64,000 nucleotides of DNA from positions 44,556,001 to 44,620,000 of the forward strand of contig JAFFJZ010000004.1 of the NCBI GenBank assembly GCA_018340375.1, written 5' to 3'. This DNA is from Gonatopus flavifemur (taxonomy: Eukaryota > Arthropoda > Insecta > Hymenoptera > Dryinidae). A program made the translations under genes and the position numbers. Positions 9,127 to 20,640 of this stretch are shown here, piece by piece. The notes below the pieces were generated by a model. It was not told the origin of the DNA, did not search any database, and saw only the letters and a list, made by a program, of their open reading frames with translations. Each line of letters starts with the position of its first letter. The first letter of the stretch is position 1.

Positions 9127-11444
9127 CAGGGTGTCCCATTATAATTTTTATATCGGATTAACTCAAAAACAAGGAGTTTTGGAGGAAAATGTTTCCAACA
9201 AAAGTTGTGAGATTCCGCGGAGGACATCTGATGGTGACCTTGACTTTGGCCTCGAATCTCAACTTCGAGGTCATTCAGAGGTCAACTTTTGTTTCTTGAA
9301 TGAAATCCCCTATTTTCGACTGCAGATTCAGATTTGACGTTGAAAAACAAGAAACTTTCGTCTGAATCATTTTTCCGAATTCCGCACAGATGGCACTCTA
9401 ATCGATAAAAAATGAGTTTTGTAAAATACTCATATTGCTTTCTGTGTAAAACGACATTCAACCCTCCAGTGTTTTTTTCCAGCTTCTGAGGATTACTGTC
9501 ACCATTAGAGTTACCCAATGTGCACCACGAGGAGGTTGAGCGATCGGATCTTGCGCATATTTGTGGCCCGGAAAATTTGATGAAACCCCATAAGTGAAAA
9601 TCCAAAGTGGTAAGATCCGGAGACCTAGCTGGGATTTTCCATCGACCAATATTAACAATTATGTCTGTTCGTAGTATCGTTACTGTGAATTGTTGCGAAA
9701 CACAAGTACACCACAATACTTATGTTTATCATGAACAAGAAAGTTCATACTAGAGCATTGTTCACAAACATAAGTGAAACGGAATGTTTAATATCCTTCA
9801 TTTATTCATAAATTCTTTTCGATATACGATTCAAACTTGAAGAAGATCTTTGATCAATGTTGTGAAGGTCTCAATACCATGGATTATCCTTGGGGTGAAA
9901 TACTCGATATTCTCCTGATACTAGGAGAATCTCGACGTAATTACGCTGCAGCATCAAGATTGTATGGAGAGAGGTATCCAAATAGACGCCAGCCTTCACT
10001 TCAGGCGATACGCTCAACAGAAAGACGAGTTAGAAGAATGAATATCCCACGAGTCAGAAGGCGTTATGATGGAAATCGTATGGATGCACGCTCAGTAGCC
10101 GTTTTAGGAATGGTGCACCTGAATCCTCACGTTAGTACCAGAGAAATCCAGCACCAATTAGGTATCCCAAGATCAACGGCACACCGCATACTTAGATCTG
10201 GTAAATATCATCTTTACCACATTACATTGGTGCAAGCATCAAGTGAAGATGATCTTAGACGTAGGGTTGAATTCGGTCAATGGGCCTCGGAGCAACCGCC
10301 TGGTTTTTTCAATTACGTGATGTTTAGTGATGAGGCGACATTTCGCAGTAACGGTGTTATGAACAGACATAATTGTCATTATCGGTCAATTGAAAATCCC
10401 AGATAGCATCGACAAGTTGACAATCAACATCGCTGGACTCTGAATGTGTGGTGTGGGATTTTGAATGGTCAGATCATTGGTCCTTATTCCTTCCAACATA
10501 CTGTTGGGAAGGAAAATGATCTTCAATTGATTCGGGAAAAATGACCAAGGATGTTGGAAGATGTTGATCTCTACACACGGAACAGGATATGGCTTCAACA
10601 TGATGGGGCACCACCTCATAACGCTGCAATTGTCAGAAATTTCTTAAACGCATCTTACCCACACAGATGGATTGGTCGCGGTGGATACATTGCCTGGCCA
10701 GCTAGGTATCCGGATCTCACCTTTTTGGATTTTTACTTATGGGGTTTCATCAAGGATGTAGTTTATGAAAGACCACCAACGACCACAGATGACATGAAAC
10801 GCCGAATCCGAACTGTCTGCCGAACAATTCCACGTCATGTGCTTTTGTCGTTAGAACCACATTTTCAGAGACGAATTAGGTTATGCCAACAGGGCAACGG
10901 TGCAAATATCGAACATTTGATACGGTGAATCTTCATACATATTGCAGAGCGTTTGTTGTGAAAAATTACACACCTCTACAGTTCAGACAATCGGCCCTTT
11001 TCAGGGCCACAAAGATGTGCAAAATCCGATCACCCAACCTCCTCGTGGTGCATTGGGTAACTCTAATGGCGACGGTAATCCTCAGAAGCTGAAAAAAAAC
11101 ACTGGAGAGTTAAATGTCGTTTTACACAGAAAGCAATACGAGTGTTTCATAAAATTCATTTTTTATCGATTAGAGCGCCATCTGTGCGGAATTCGGAAAA
11201 ATGATTCAGACAAAAGTTTCTTGTTTTTCAACGTCAAATCTGAATCTGCAGTCAAAAATAGGGGATTTTATTTAAGAAACAGAAGTTGACCTCTGAATGA
11301 CCTCGCAGTTGAGATCCGAGGCCAAAGTCAAGGTCACCATCAGATGTCCCCCTCAGAATTTCACAACTTTTGTTGGAAACATTTTCCTCCAAAACTCCTT
11401 GTTTTTGAGTTATTCCGATATAAAAATTAAAATGGGACACCCTG
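9127..11444 (+). mobile_element. DD41D Tc1/mariner-type element with long inverted arms
   Basis: 2318 bp between TA at 9125-9126 and 11445-11446; ends CAGGGTGTCCCATT at both termini. The transposase is on the + strand (9879-10928). The left arm (about 9127-9650) is an inverted copy of the element's own 3' end. On the minus strand it carries the 3'-region words (GGCCACAAA.., CAACCTCCTCGTGG) and even a scrap of transposase C-terminus (PARSPDLTTLDFHLWGF). This shows how the long arms formed: duplication and inversion of the 3' end. Confidence 0.88.
9879..10928 (+). pseudogene. DD41D transposase, two nonsense codons
   Basis: The best preserved + strand member. The first ATG at 9879 opens MDYPWGEILDILLILGESRR, followed by YGERYPNRRQPS (DUF4817-like DNA-binding region) and a second helix-turn-helix (LGIPRSTAHRIL). 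Catalytic motifs in order: MFSDEATF, LQHDGAPPH and PDLTFLDFYLWGF. I count 41 residues between the second and third Asp. The frame stays constant from 9879 to the stop at 10926-10928, but two in-frame stops break it: TAG at 10404-10406 after IENPR, and TGA at 10542-10544. Full length would be about 349 residues, normal for the family. Decay is light, so the copy is younger than its neighbours to the left. Confidence 0.9.
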
Positions 11445-11929
11445 TATATCTGTATATATATCATTTTCATACAAATTGAAGGTATACCTTATATTTTATT
11501 CTTTTGGATGAGTTGGAGCGAGAGAGAGAGAGAGAGAGATCGATGATTCTCCTTTTAATGTACACCTCATCCTATTCAGTTCTTCTTTTGAAATTTCCTT
11601 GTAGATTATTTCCTTCTTTTATTCTCGACACATGGCCCTCTTTTATATTTCTGGATCCCTTCTGTTTTTACTTCCCTTGATTGATTGATCAGAATCAGCC
11701 CTCGCGTGAACAGTTCTCTGTTTCTTGAGATAAGGATGTGTATCTCTATACATTGATCGTATCGGCGTTTACCGATCTCTTTATGTTAGTCGACTAACCC
11801 ATATCCTGGAAGTTTGCACCTCTACTCTCTCCTCAATCACCGGTCTTGTTCCTTCTCTTCCACCTCGTTAGGTCTTGAAACCTTGAGAAATGTAACGTGT
11901 GATTCTTCCCTCTTATAGATTTTGAGAGT
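11445..11929. other. No gene; (AG)n microsatellite at 11521-11539
   Basis: Unassigned DNA with a short pure AG run followed by pyrimidine-rich text. No frame, TIR or RNA structure recognised. Confidence 0.6.
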
Positions 11930-12420
11930 AAATCAATAAAATCCTAAAGAATTTAGAGGGATTCAGACAAAACCAGAGGAAGTTTTGGAATCTGGATAAA
12001 TTGAATCCTGAGAGATTCAAAGAGATTCAGAAGAACTCAGACAGATACAGACAAATTCAGAGAAAACTTTGGCATCTGAATGGATGGATGAAATTTTGGG
12101 AGGCTCAGGAAGATTTAGTCAGGGGCAGAAGGATTCTGAGAGATTCACATCAAGCCTTGAACTTGGAATCAATGGAATTCTGAATAATTCAGCGACTTAT
12201 AGAAAGATCCTAAAGAATTTCAGAATCTTTATCAGCGAAGTTTATAGTGATTCAAAGAGAATTGAAGAGATTTTGAATGCGGCACTGTATGACGAGTCCC
12301 TAAGTTTCTCTGAATTACTCTGAAATTCCCCTGAAATTCTCAGAAAAATGTCTCAAAACATAGACAGATTCAACGAGTTTTCAGAAAGATTCAATGTGAT
12401 TTCTGAGTGATTCAGAGAGA
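11930..12420. repeat. Degenerate AGATTCAG purine-rich repeats (second block)
   Basis: Imperfect repetitions of AGATTCAGA, GAATTCAGA and AAGATTC, the same words as at 1441-1830. One shared stretch is AATTTTGGGA(A/G)GC(A/-)TTCAGGAAGA-like in both blocks. The apparent open frames here are by-products of the repeat and not genes. Confidence 0.5.
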
Positions 12421-13950
12421 TGTTTTTACCAAGGCCAGGTTTCTTAGAATATTACGATCATTCATGTGTTCAGGCAGGAAGAGGATTGATTCCATTTGAA
12501 TATCATATATGTGAACTGTTTCACCAATGTCATGATTGTGAGGCTACCTTCACTTTTGTGACAAGTACCGCATACAATGCTACTCACATCCGAGTCTCAG
12601 TTCGGGATTTCTGATAGGACTGAAATGAGCAGAAGATTCAAATCATCCAGAAACGTATTTACGATTCACCGTTGGGTCAAAATGCACATGATAAAAGTAA
12701 TGAATCTCATCTAACATAGAATATTTGTGCCCTAGATCCCATGGAATAGTATAATGACACATGTGTGACGGGTTCAAGCTCAGAGGGGAAAATCCAATTC
12801 AATTAAATTTCGTATACGTAAACAGCTACACATGTATCATAAGCATGGAACTAAATTTCCTCCCTCGGATAAAGCAATTATACAATCATTCTTTGATGTC
12901 CAAGAGATTCAATTCCTCCGCATATATCATCTCACTCGTGTGCACTCGATGCCAAAAATTTGTGAAAGAGAGCATATCGAATACAAAGCATCGAATTTCA
13001 AAACATAACTAACATACTTTGATTCAAAGATCTTATCGATGGAGACATGGAAAGCCGTAACAAGTTACGTCATCAAATAGTTGTCATTTTTATTATGACA
13101 AATGTTTCCGATCGCAATCCTTCTCAAACCTGGTATCAAATTGTCCGTCTAAATTATAACTCCTCTGATGAATTCATTTCGAACTATCGAATATAAATTG
13201 AGAAGAACCGAAGAAATCATAACGTGATGTGTCACGAGGATAAACATTGACAAAAAACTCATCTAAGAATATTAAGAGCCACAATACATTTTTACAAAAA
13301 CGATGGACGCGATAATATATTTGCTGTTTTACCACTGGAGGTTAATTCTTTGTTGCCAACAAACGACCTCGCATTTTCCACTATGGTGACACGAAATATC
13401 AAAACATTTGTCCTCAAATCTGAAAGTCGTAGCGTATAAAAAAAAAGCGTGACGTCAGTCGTTCAAAAGAATCAGCAATCAGAGTGGGAATAAAAGCACA
13501 AGCAAATCAGGATACCCCGAATCCACGAATGAATTTTGATGAATGTGTTTGGGATTTCATCGATTGGATCAGATCAATGTTATTGGCCGGGAAAACACTC
13601 AACCAATTCGATTGAATCAGTCCTCAAGAGTCTAAATGAAGTCTAAATTACATGTGCGCGTTTTTCGGCGAATGCCCAAACGAATCCCAATAAATCCGTT
13701 GAGAATTCCGTGCATTGAAGCCGAAGAACAATGACAACAGTGATCGTTCTCGACAACGATCGGGAAAAAACATCCATACAATCCGATTGAATCAGTCGTC
13801 ATGATTCTCTTTTTGAGATTCATGGCTCGGGAAACTTGAAAATCCTCATTATTAGTTGATTATAAAAATCAGTCCTTCCTATCAACAATGCCCCATCTTC
13901 TCTGTAGATAAACCAAGATTGGGAATCGGCATATTACCAATCACACTTAG
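12421..13950. other. No gene seen
   Basis: 1.5 kb of unassigned AT-rich DNA. No domain motif, no inverted ends and no RNA gene recognised; only short chance frames. Confidence 0.55.
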
Positions 13951-13954
13951 TTGA

Positions 13955-14110
13955 ATTGAATTGAATCCAATTCAATCCGAATCAATCCAATTGAATGCAG
14001 TCGAATCCAATTCAATCCATTTGGATCGAATTGAATTCGATTCAATCCATTAAGATCAGATGGAATTCAATTGGATCAAATTGAATTCAAATGATTCCCG
14101 TTGAATTCAA
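13955..14110. repeat. GAATTGAATCCAATTCAA low-complexity block
   Basis: About 150 bp made of alternating AATTGAATT, AATCCAATTC and AATTCAATTGGATC words. It is strongly palindromic at short scale and could fold into many small hairpins. No coding value. Confidence 0.7.
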
Positions 14111-14592
14111 TTGGTGAGTTCCTCAGTCAGTATGATTGAAACCAACAGTCTATGACCTATCCAATCTGCAATAGCTTTTGGTTATGTTCATTGGCCAAAA
14201 GATTATTGAATTGAAATAAAAACAACCCCTCGCGTAGAAATTTCTCCCGGGCTCAGACCTGGGTCAGGTAATGCAAACTATAAATATTTTTGGTATTGAT
14301 CTGCATGTGCTGACAATAATATTTTACCGATTTTATCCGTATCGTCGACTGAAATAAAATAAAAATCCTCTCCGTCGTCGACGGGAAATGCGGACGAAAA
14401 TTTCGGTGCTATAGATCTGAATTTTGAATCACTGAATTTTGTCGATTTCGTCCGGATTTTCGGATGAACTACATTGTACAAAACAAAATCCTTTGGGGGA
14501 TCCCAGTATTGTACTGGAAGCAATAACCCTGTACAAGGATCTTTATTTGCATATTCTTGTTCGAAAATCGTTGAGGAACCTCGTCCACTCAC

Positions 14593-14698
14593 GTAAATTG
14601 AGAGAAAATCATATCCTACCTACAGGATTCGAATTTACATTCCTACCAGCCTACCGTATGAAGCCTAAGACCTAAAACAGAATGAGCTATTGCGCGAC
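14593..14698 (-). repeat. tRNA-like head, probably SINE-derived
   Basis: On the minus strand an A-box-like TAGCTCATTCTG is followed about 55 bp later by a B-box-like ATTCGAATCC, the RNA polymerase III internal promoter layout. Flanking arms do not form a convincing acceptor stem, so it is not offered as a functional tRNA. Downstream sequence (below 14593) would be the SINE body but merges into the tandem-repeat field. Confidence 0.4.
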
Positions 14699-14735
14699 TT
14701 CGCAGGTAATCAACTTGAGAAAGTACATGTGTACG

Positions 14736-15200
14736 TTGGAGTGTTTTTCCGTTTTCATCCGCATACGCGAAGAAGAATTTTAATGATATTGACCTGGACT
14801 CACAGCCATCAAATCATATCGATTTAATTTTGATTATCGGATAAATGGAGTTGGAAAGTCTTTATGTTCCCATCCGCATATGCGGATGAAAATTTTCATG
14901 GTATCTCTCCGGATTTACAATCGTGAAATCATATCGGTTTCAACCGGATGAATTAAGGTGGAAAGTCTTTCTGTTTTCAGCTGCACTTGCGGACAAGAAT
15001 TTTCATGGTATTGATCTGGATTTCCAACCATGAAATCCTACAGATTTCATCCGGATATTCGAATGAATAAAGGTGGAAAGTCCTTCAGTTTTCATCCGTA
15101 GATGCAGATGAAAATGTTACTGGTATCTGTCTGGACTTACAATCATGAAATCATATCGGTTTCATCCGGATTTTCGGATACACGATATTCTAATATTTTT
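14736..15200. repeat. Degenerate tandem repeats, ~120-bp unit, CATCCGCATATGCGGATG core
   Basis: About four to five diverged copies of a unit containing TTTTCATCCG, a palindromic ATCCGCATATGCGGATG-like core, TTTTCATGGTAT, and ATCATATCGGTTTCATCCGG. The copies differ at many positions. The repeat vocabulary extends left to about 14280. Looks like an old satellite or the internal repeats of a larger element. Confidence 0.65.
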
Positions 15201-15229
15201 CCATTTTCATCAGAATACCCTACTGTAAA

Positions 15230-15913
15230 TTTCCAGTTAGTTCGCATGGGTCTTTGTATGGGAATTGAGTGGTTCGCATGGTTCTTCGCATGGGAACGAA
15301 GTGGGTCGCATGGTTCTTCACACGCGAATCAATGGGATCGCATGGGTCTTTCCATGGGAATCAAGGGGGTTGCATGGGACTCAAGTGGGTTACATGCGTC
15401 TTCACATGGATTGATGAGCGAAAATATTGAGAAATAGATTACTCTGAAATTTTAAACAATTAATCGAACTTGAAACAGAAATACATATCCACTTTCAATT
15501 GTAGATTACATTCATATTGATTGAGTTCGAATATCTCAATCATCCATTTGACACCCTAATGTACCTTGCTCATTCATCATGGTGAATCATGTGCAAATGT
15601 CTCATGGGTCACTCGTGCGAATATATCACATGGGTTACTCATGGGAAAATATTGCACGGGTTACCCCTACGAGAATACCGAACAGGACAAAAACTTATGT
15701 GGATGTGAAACAATAATGGAGATGTTCATTGTCTCAAGTTCATGTTAGTTTTTGTTCTGTTCGGAATTCTCATATGGGTAACCCGTGCAATATTTCTCCA
15801 TAAGTAACCCATTCAATATATTCACAGGAGTAACCCATGTCACATGATCACATGCGAAATAAACCCGGTCCCGAATTAGCATGGGACATTTCTCTTGCGA
15901 ACCAACTGGAAAT
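15230..15913. mobile_element. Foldback element with CATGGG repeats
   Basis: The ends mirror each other: TTTCCAGTTAGTTCGCATGGG at the left, and TTGCGAACCAACTGGAAA at the right. Inside lie two fields. One is a direct tandem run of GGTCGCATGGGTCTTCACATGGGAATC-like units (15240-15415). The other is an inverted pair of CATGGGTTACTCATGGG-type units (15590-15700 against 15760-15860) around ACAGGACAAAAAC/TTTTTGTTCTGTTC. No coding capacity; the apparent frame at 15102-15437 only translates the repeats. Target duplication not identified. Confidence 0.55.
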
Positions 15914-16119
15914 TCACAATGGGATATACCCGGGAATATTCGACGACTTTTTGAGGAAACAGTTCTTTCAGTGTTCGAATTAGTTATTATCCCGAAAAGT
16001 GAACTCTTTTGAACCTCTTTATGATTTCATGGATTCGAAAGTTCATAAACAATTCTATTCATGTTCTTGAAAAAGAACTCCGACTGCTGCTGTATGAGAT
16101 CACCCGGTTTGTTAGACTG

Positions 16120-16960
16120 GATTTTGACGCAATGAAATTATATCCGTGAATCCAATCTAGAACGGAATAAAATGTGCATGCAGTAATTACTGAGCACAAA
16201 CAACATCTGTTTGTTTAGCTTCTCTGGGTGCAAACTGGGAACTGTCGTTCAATTTTTCAATCCATCGAAGTGGATTAGGGAAGAATGAATTTTTTTCCGA
16301 AAATCCAACTAAGATGGAACCAATTCCCCATGTGTTAATTACTCAACCAAACCATAATTTTTCATATCCGCGTATGCAGATGCGAACGACGATTTCCGCT
16401 CAATCACTTGGCTTATCGAGCCGGATTTCAACGCAATGGACCCCCATCCGTAAATTCAACCTAAAACGGAAAAAATGCCTGTGCGGTAATTACGAAATCA
16501 GAACATCATTATCTTGTTCAGCATTTGCGGATGCAAACTGAGAACTGTAATCAACTTGTCTTCGCAAATTCAACTTGAAACGTAACCCGTTTGGCATGTG
16601 TTGATTACTCAACAAAACCACCATTTCTTATGTCCACGTTTACATACGTGAATGACGGCTTACGCTTAATCAGTTGGCTTGGCAAGCCGGATTTCAACGC
16701 AATGAAATCATATCCGTAAATTCAACTTCAAACAGAACAAAATGTCTGTGCGGTAATGACGGAATGGAAACACCATTGTTTTATTCAGCATTTCCGGATG
16801 CAAACTGGGAATTGTTATTCCATCATCCGGCTTGTCGAAGCAGATTGGAACGCAATAAATTTCTCTCCGCAGATCCAACTTGGAACAGCATCAATTTGGT
16901 CGTCGTTTATGCTGATCAAAGTATAATATCTTATACCCGTCATCCCGGACAAACTCGGAG
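16120..16960. repeat. Degenerate tandem repeats, ~200-bp unit
   Basis: Three to four diverged copies of a unit with GGATTTCAACGCAATGAAATCATATCCGTAAATTC-like text (for example 16130, 16420, 16690, 16850), followed by AAAATG(T/C)CTGTGCGGTAAT and GCAAACTGGGAACTGT. Related in style (ATCCGCATATGC..) to the array at 14736-15200, from which the foldback element separates it. No genes. Confidence 0.6.
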
Positions 16961-17564
16961 GATTTGGTGAGAATTGCAATGCCAGCTCAGAACGTTTTCA
17001 TTTTGTTTCCGCTGTTCCAGTCGCACTCCTTCTCCGAGGATACGTAAAGTTTCGTACACATTTTACTTACGTCACAAAATCTTACTTCTGCCCTGCGGAA
17101 TGAATCGTGAAGATTTGCATCTGAATTCTTCCCGTTTCTTTCCGTTATTTTCAGCAGGGCCTATAAGGGTTATGGGTGGGCATCCCTGAATTGAGATATT
17201 CCTGGAATGTATTGGTGACCCTAACTAAGGCCCACATGGGCCGTGGGTGGGCGAACTTGCATTGGATGCCCTAGATATACCCCTACGGGGCCAGGGTCTA
17301 CCTCAGGGTGCCCAGGATTGATTTCCACATGGGTCCATATCACCCAAGGAATCAGATTAGCAGCGACGGACATTGACTTCAATCTTTTTCGTTGATTGAA
17401 CCGAATCACTGTCAGATGACCAATTCAATCTCATTCAATTTCATCAACCGTATATTCAATGGGTACGTTCCGAAAAATGTATCTCACATTGCATTCCATT
17501 TCGTATGTGAGGTATACCATGAATTAGGAAAATACTGAGTAATCCTGTTCTTCGTATTGTGATA
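16961..17564. other. No gene; GC-rich stretch at 17220-17345
   Basis: Unassigned. A short patch (17220-17345) of GCCCACATGGG, GCCCTAGATATACCCC and CAGGGTGCCC words is richer in G+C than its surroundings and is internally repetitive. No gene motif. Confidence 0.5.
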
Positions 17565-17954
17565 TAATCAACTTCCTAACTAACATTTTAGTTCTTGAAG
17601 ATATCTAAAAGAACACTCAATTGAGGGGTCTTCGAGAACGTTCTTGAAGAGTTCTTGAATACATTTGTTAGAAGTTTTGGAAAGTCATCTTGATAATGAT
17701 TCGTAACAGAATACTCAATTCAGAGATCTTCAAGAACGTTATTGGAAAGTTCTTGAAAATATCTTTCAGAAGTCTTGGAAAGATTTCTGAAAGATGTCTT
17801 GATTAGGATACGTTTAAGAAGATAAATTTCTCAGCAGATTCGAGGTTACATGAGCACATGATCATGAATAGCACAGAACAAAACTATGAATGTACCTGTT
17901 ATTACAATCGTATTGCAAATGAAGTCAATTTATCCATGAATTGGAAGCTTGAAT

Positions 17955-18782
17955 CACGGTGTAAGAAGAATAGGTGATCGAACTTCGTCGAATTGCAGTG
18001 GTGGGGATGTGATTATTTGATCCGGTTGACAGTTCTCGTTCTCAGATGTCGTTTATGTAGGACAAAGGTTTTTGTAAACAGTAATGGCGGCATGTTTATA
18101 CATATTGATAACCTCAACCATTCCAAATATTTTGCTTCTCTATCATATAATAAGAAATATGATTCCTTATTGCATATATATGCGTCAATATATTAAAACA
18201 TTCAACCAATAAGATATCACAAAACAAAATAAAGAGGAGAAAAAATTATCTAAGTTAGTTAATACATGAAAATTATAAATTGAATTCGAAGTTGGAAGGT
18301 TTCTTTAAAATGTATTTCAAAATGAATATGGAGGAATTCAAATCTAATGGAATATACAAAAATTTAATGCTTAAGAATTAAAAATACGGATTATGCACTG
18401 CATAAACAAAGCGTGAATACTCATTTTGCAATGTTTCTTTATTCTATTCAAAAATTATTTGAATAAACCATTCAACAACACGTTCAAAAAAATATTTTTT
18501 CTCACACATTGTGCAATAATGTACACAAGATTAGAAGATTTTGAAAATTTTTTGAAATATAACTTCCATAGTGGTTCAGATCTGAATGAATACAATTTTG
18601 AATGTATTATTAAATTGAAAACTTCTGAAACAGTTTGGGTTATGTTTGTGTATGGGGGTAGCCATTTTTGTTCACATTTACCTACCATTGATGGTACCGC
18701 TATGTCTGGCGGAATGAATAAACCGGATAAAATAATCACACCGCTGAATTGAAGTTGCATCACCTATTCTTCTTACACCGTG
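17955..18782. mobile_element. 828-bp non-autonomous DNA transposon, P-like TIRs, 8-bp TSD
   Basis: Perfect 24-bp terminal inverted repeats (17955-17978 and 18759-18782) beginning CACGGTGTAAGAAG and ending AGGTGAT. They are flanked by an exact 8-bp duplication GCTTGAAT (17947-17954 and 18783-18790). Eight-base duplications point to P, hAT or related superfamilies. The termini lack the CAG start usual for hAT. By my own alignment against the P-element terminus as I remember it, 16 of 24 positions agree. The interior is AT-rich; an open frame at 18426-18752 has no motif I recognise. Call: P-like MITE or deleted P-type element. Confidence 0.8.
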
Positions 18783-19084
18783 GCTTGAATCGATATGATG
18801 TGCATACTAAAATTACCGAATATCCATTCCACAATAATTTTTCAGAAATACTGTAGAAAGGATCTGTGGTATTCACAAAATATTAACGACCACTAAAACA
18901 CAGAATTCATTTCTGAATACGTTCCACTGAACTTATTCGTTTCCCCTATTTGTGAGTACATTCAACTTTTTGGATATTCATTCATGTAATAACAGTTTGT
19001 TCAGAAGATCATTTTCACTTTGAAACTATACACCACTGATACATTTCATTATGTCATATTGACAATTATGGGCGTCTCTAGCGT

Positions 19085-19155
19085 ATTGTACGTATAGCTC
19101 AGGTGACTAAGGCGTAAATACGGCGTGCAATGAACGAGTTCGAGTTCCGTAACAA
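19085..19155 (+). repeat. tRNA-like head, possible SINE
   Basis: TAGCTCAGGTGACTAAGG resembles a Pol III A box. GAGTTCGAGTTCC, about 45 bp downstream, resembles a B box. Stems are not convincing for a working tRNA. The following 100 bp (GGATCAGGTAAACTTC.. to a purine-rich tail) could be a SINE body. Confidence 0.4.
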
Positions 19156-19455
19156 GAAGTGTCGGGATCAGGTAAACTTCATCGGAACACGAGAGCAATT
19201 GAAGAAACAGGAGAAGGAAAGAGAGAAGGTTGAGAATTTGGTTTGTGAACAAATTCAAGAGTCTTCCAAGACATTGTTATGAATTCTTCGAGACATCTTC
19301 AGGAACTCTTCAAGATACCTTTTCGAATTCCATACGTGTTTCATAAGACATCTTTTAGAATTCGTTTCGGTATCTTTTAGAAAGTTTTTTGAGACTTCTC
19401 ACAAACGCATTAAGACTTCTTGAAGATATCTTTGAGATATCTGAATGTTAGTTGG

Positions 19456-20189
19456 GTTAGATTTCATTGGCAACACATCATCCGCATATAGTGGCTTTAT
19501 ACCTCTTCGATCCGAGAGATAAAATTGTCAGGTTCCTTATATAATATTGTTCTGATGTTCACGGTGACCCCAGAATCTTCGTCCCTCCTGGTGGCGTCAA
19601 TGAGTCAAAACCCTATTTATTCCTGTCCATGACGTTCGATGATCCGGCTGATCATTCTCTTGTGATCTCATTCGTTTGATAATTGAATTCCACTTCAGAA
19701 TTGACCGTATTCCGTTGGCTCACACCCTGTACAATGTCCTAGCCAAATCCCATTCGACTATCGCTACGATGAAAATGAGTTTCTATTGCTCATCATCTTA
19801 TTGCATCCCATTGCTCGATCGAGATTATCATCATTGGGGCAATGTCACTCCGTTCCCATTCTCTGATTCTTCATAGAACGTCAATATTCTTTCTTGTGGT
19901 CGGGGTCATTTTCTGTATCCATTTTGCCAATATATCCTGCCAAACTTTCAATCAGTGGAGTACTCATGAAAACTTGTGAGACCCAATACACTGTCACAAT
20001 GGTTGGAATGACTATTGAATTTTTTCATTTCTTGACGTCGAAAACCTCATCATAAGTGATCCAATTGTGGTACTATATTTTTTGCTGAACAGGGGTCAGA
20101 TATCTCATCGGTACATTCCTTCTTAATCGTGATGACAAAATCTGATCCAACGATCTTATAGACTCAAATTTAATCCCATAGGAGTTGTA
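19456..20189. other. No gene seen
   Basis: Unassigned DNA with no frame or repeat that I can interpret. Confidence 0.55.
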
Positions 20190-20600
20190 ACGTGGTGGAA
20201 TCACGTTCCAAGGAAGTATTATTTACTTCGAAAGGGAGATACGCGGTCAGAAGACGAGTCCAGGCGGGCCGCGGGCATTCTGTAGTTTTAGGTTGTACTG
20301 AAATCGGATGCTTCCCCGAAGTACTCAATCGACAGGAGAGAAAGAGACTGATGTTGCCCAAGGACGATCAGCTGACGCCAGTCATGATGACCAGACTGGG
20401 ACTTGATTCACAGATACCCGAAGGCCGGGTGAAGAAAGTCGAGCCACTAAGCCGGGCTTGCTAATCTTACTAGGGGCGGGATTTCGCCTAATACGGAGTG
20501 CTTTGATACCTGGAGAGGTGAGACAGGATTCCTCCACGATCGAGTGCGACTGATCCAATCAGGGCAATCAGATTAACTCTCTGCACGGCCAACTCACGGT
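20190..20600. other. GC-richer unassigned block with open frame
   Basis: About 400 bp distinctly richer in G+C than the surroundings. It holds a 90-residue open frame on + (20192-20464; starts at a GTG, no ATG start) and a 63-residue one on -. The + frame (KGRYAVRRRVQAGRGHSVV ... RLGLDSQIPEGRVKKVEP) matches no family I know. It does not look like rRNA. Possible remnant of a gene exon, a retroelement 5' region or a satellite; undecided. Confidence 0.35.
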
Positions 20601-20640
20601 TTCAGAGATACTTGGTTCAATACACGGTGTATCATATAGG

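Larger units (their letters stand above)
17565..19455. repeat. Inverted pair of TCTTGAAGATATCT-rich arms
   Basis: The left arm (about 17575-17830) carries AACTAACATTTTAG followed by repeated TTCTTGAAGATATCT/GAAGTCTTGGAAAG words. The right arm (about 19255-19455) carries the complement, ending GATATCTGAATGTTAGTT. The two enclose the P-like MITE at 17955-18782 and a tRNA-like head near 19100. They may be the ends of one older element or two separate insertions of the same low-complexity repeat. Confidence 0.45.

Noticed and set aside
15102..15437. 111-residue frame rich in His/Gly/Ser/Trp
   Set aside because: It only translates the CATGGG tandem repeats of the foldback element.
18426..18752. 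108-residue frame inside the P-like MITE
   Set aside because: No P-transposase, THAP or other motif; AT-rich chance frame. Kept as interior of the MITE.
20190..20600. GC-richer block considered as rRNA fragment
   Set aside because: No stretch matches conserved rRNA segments that I know.
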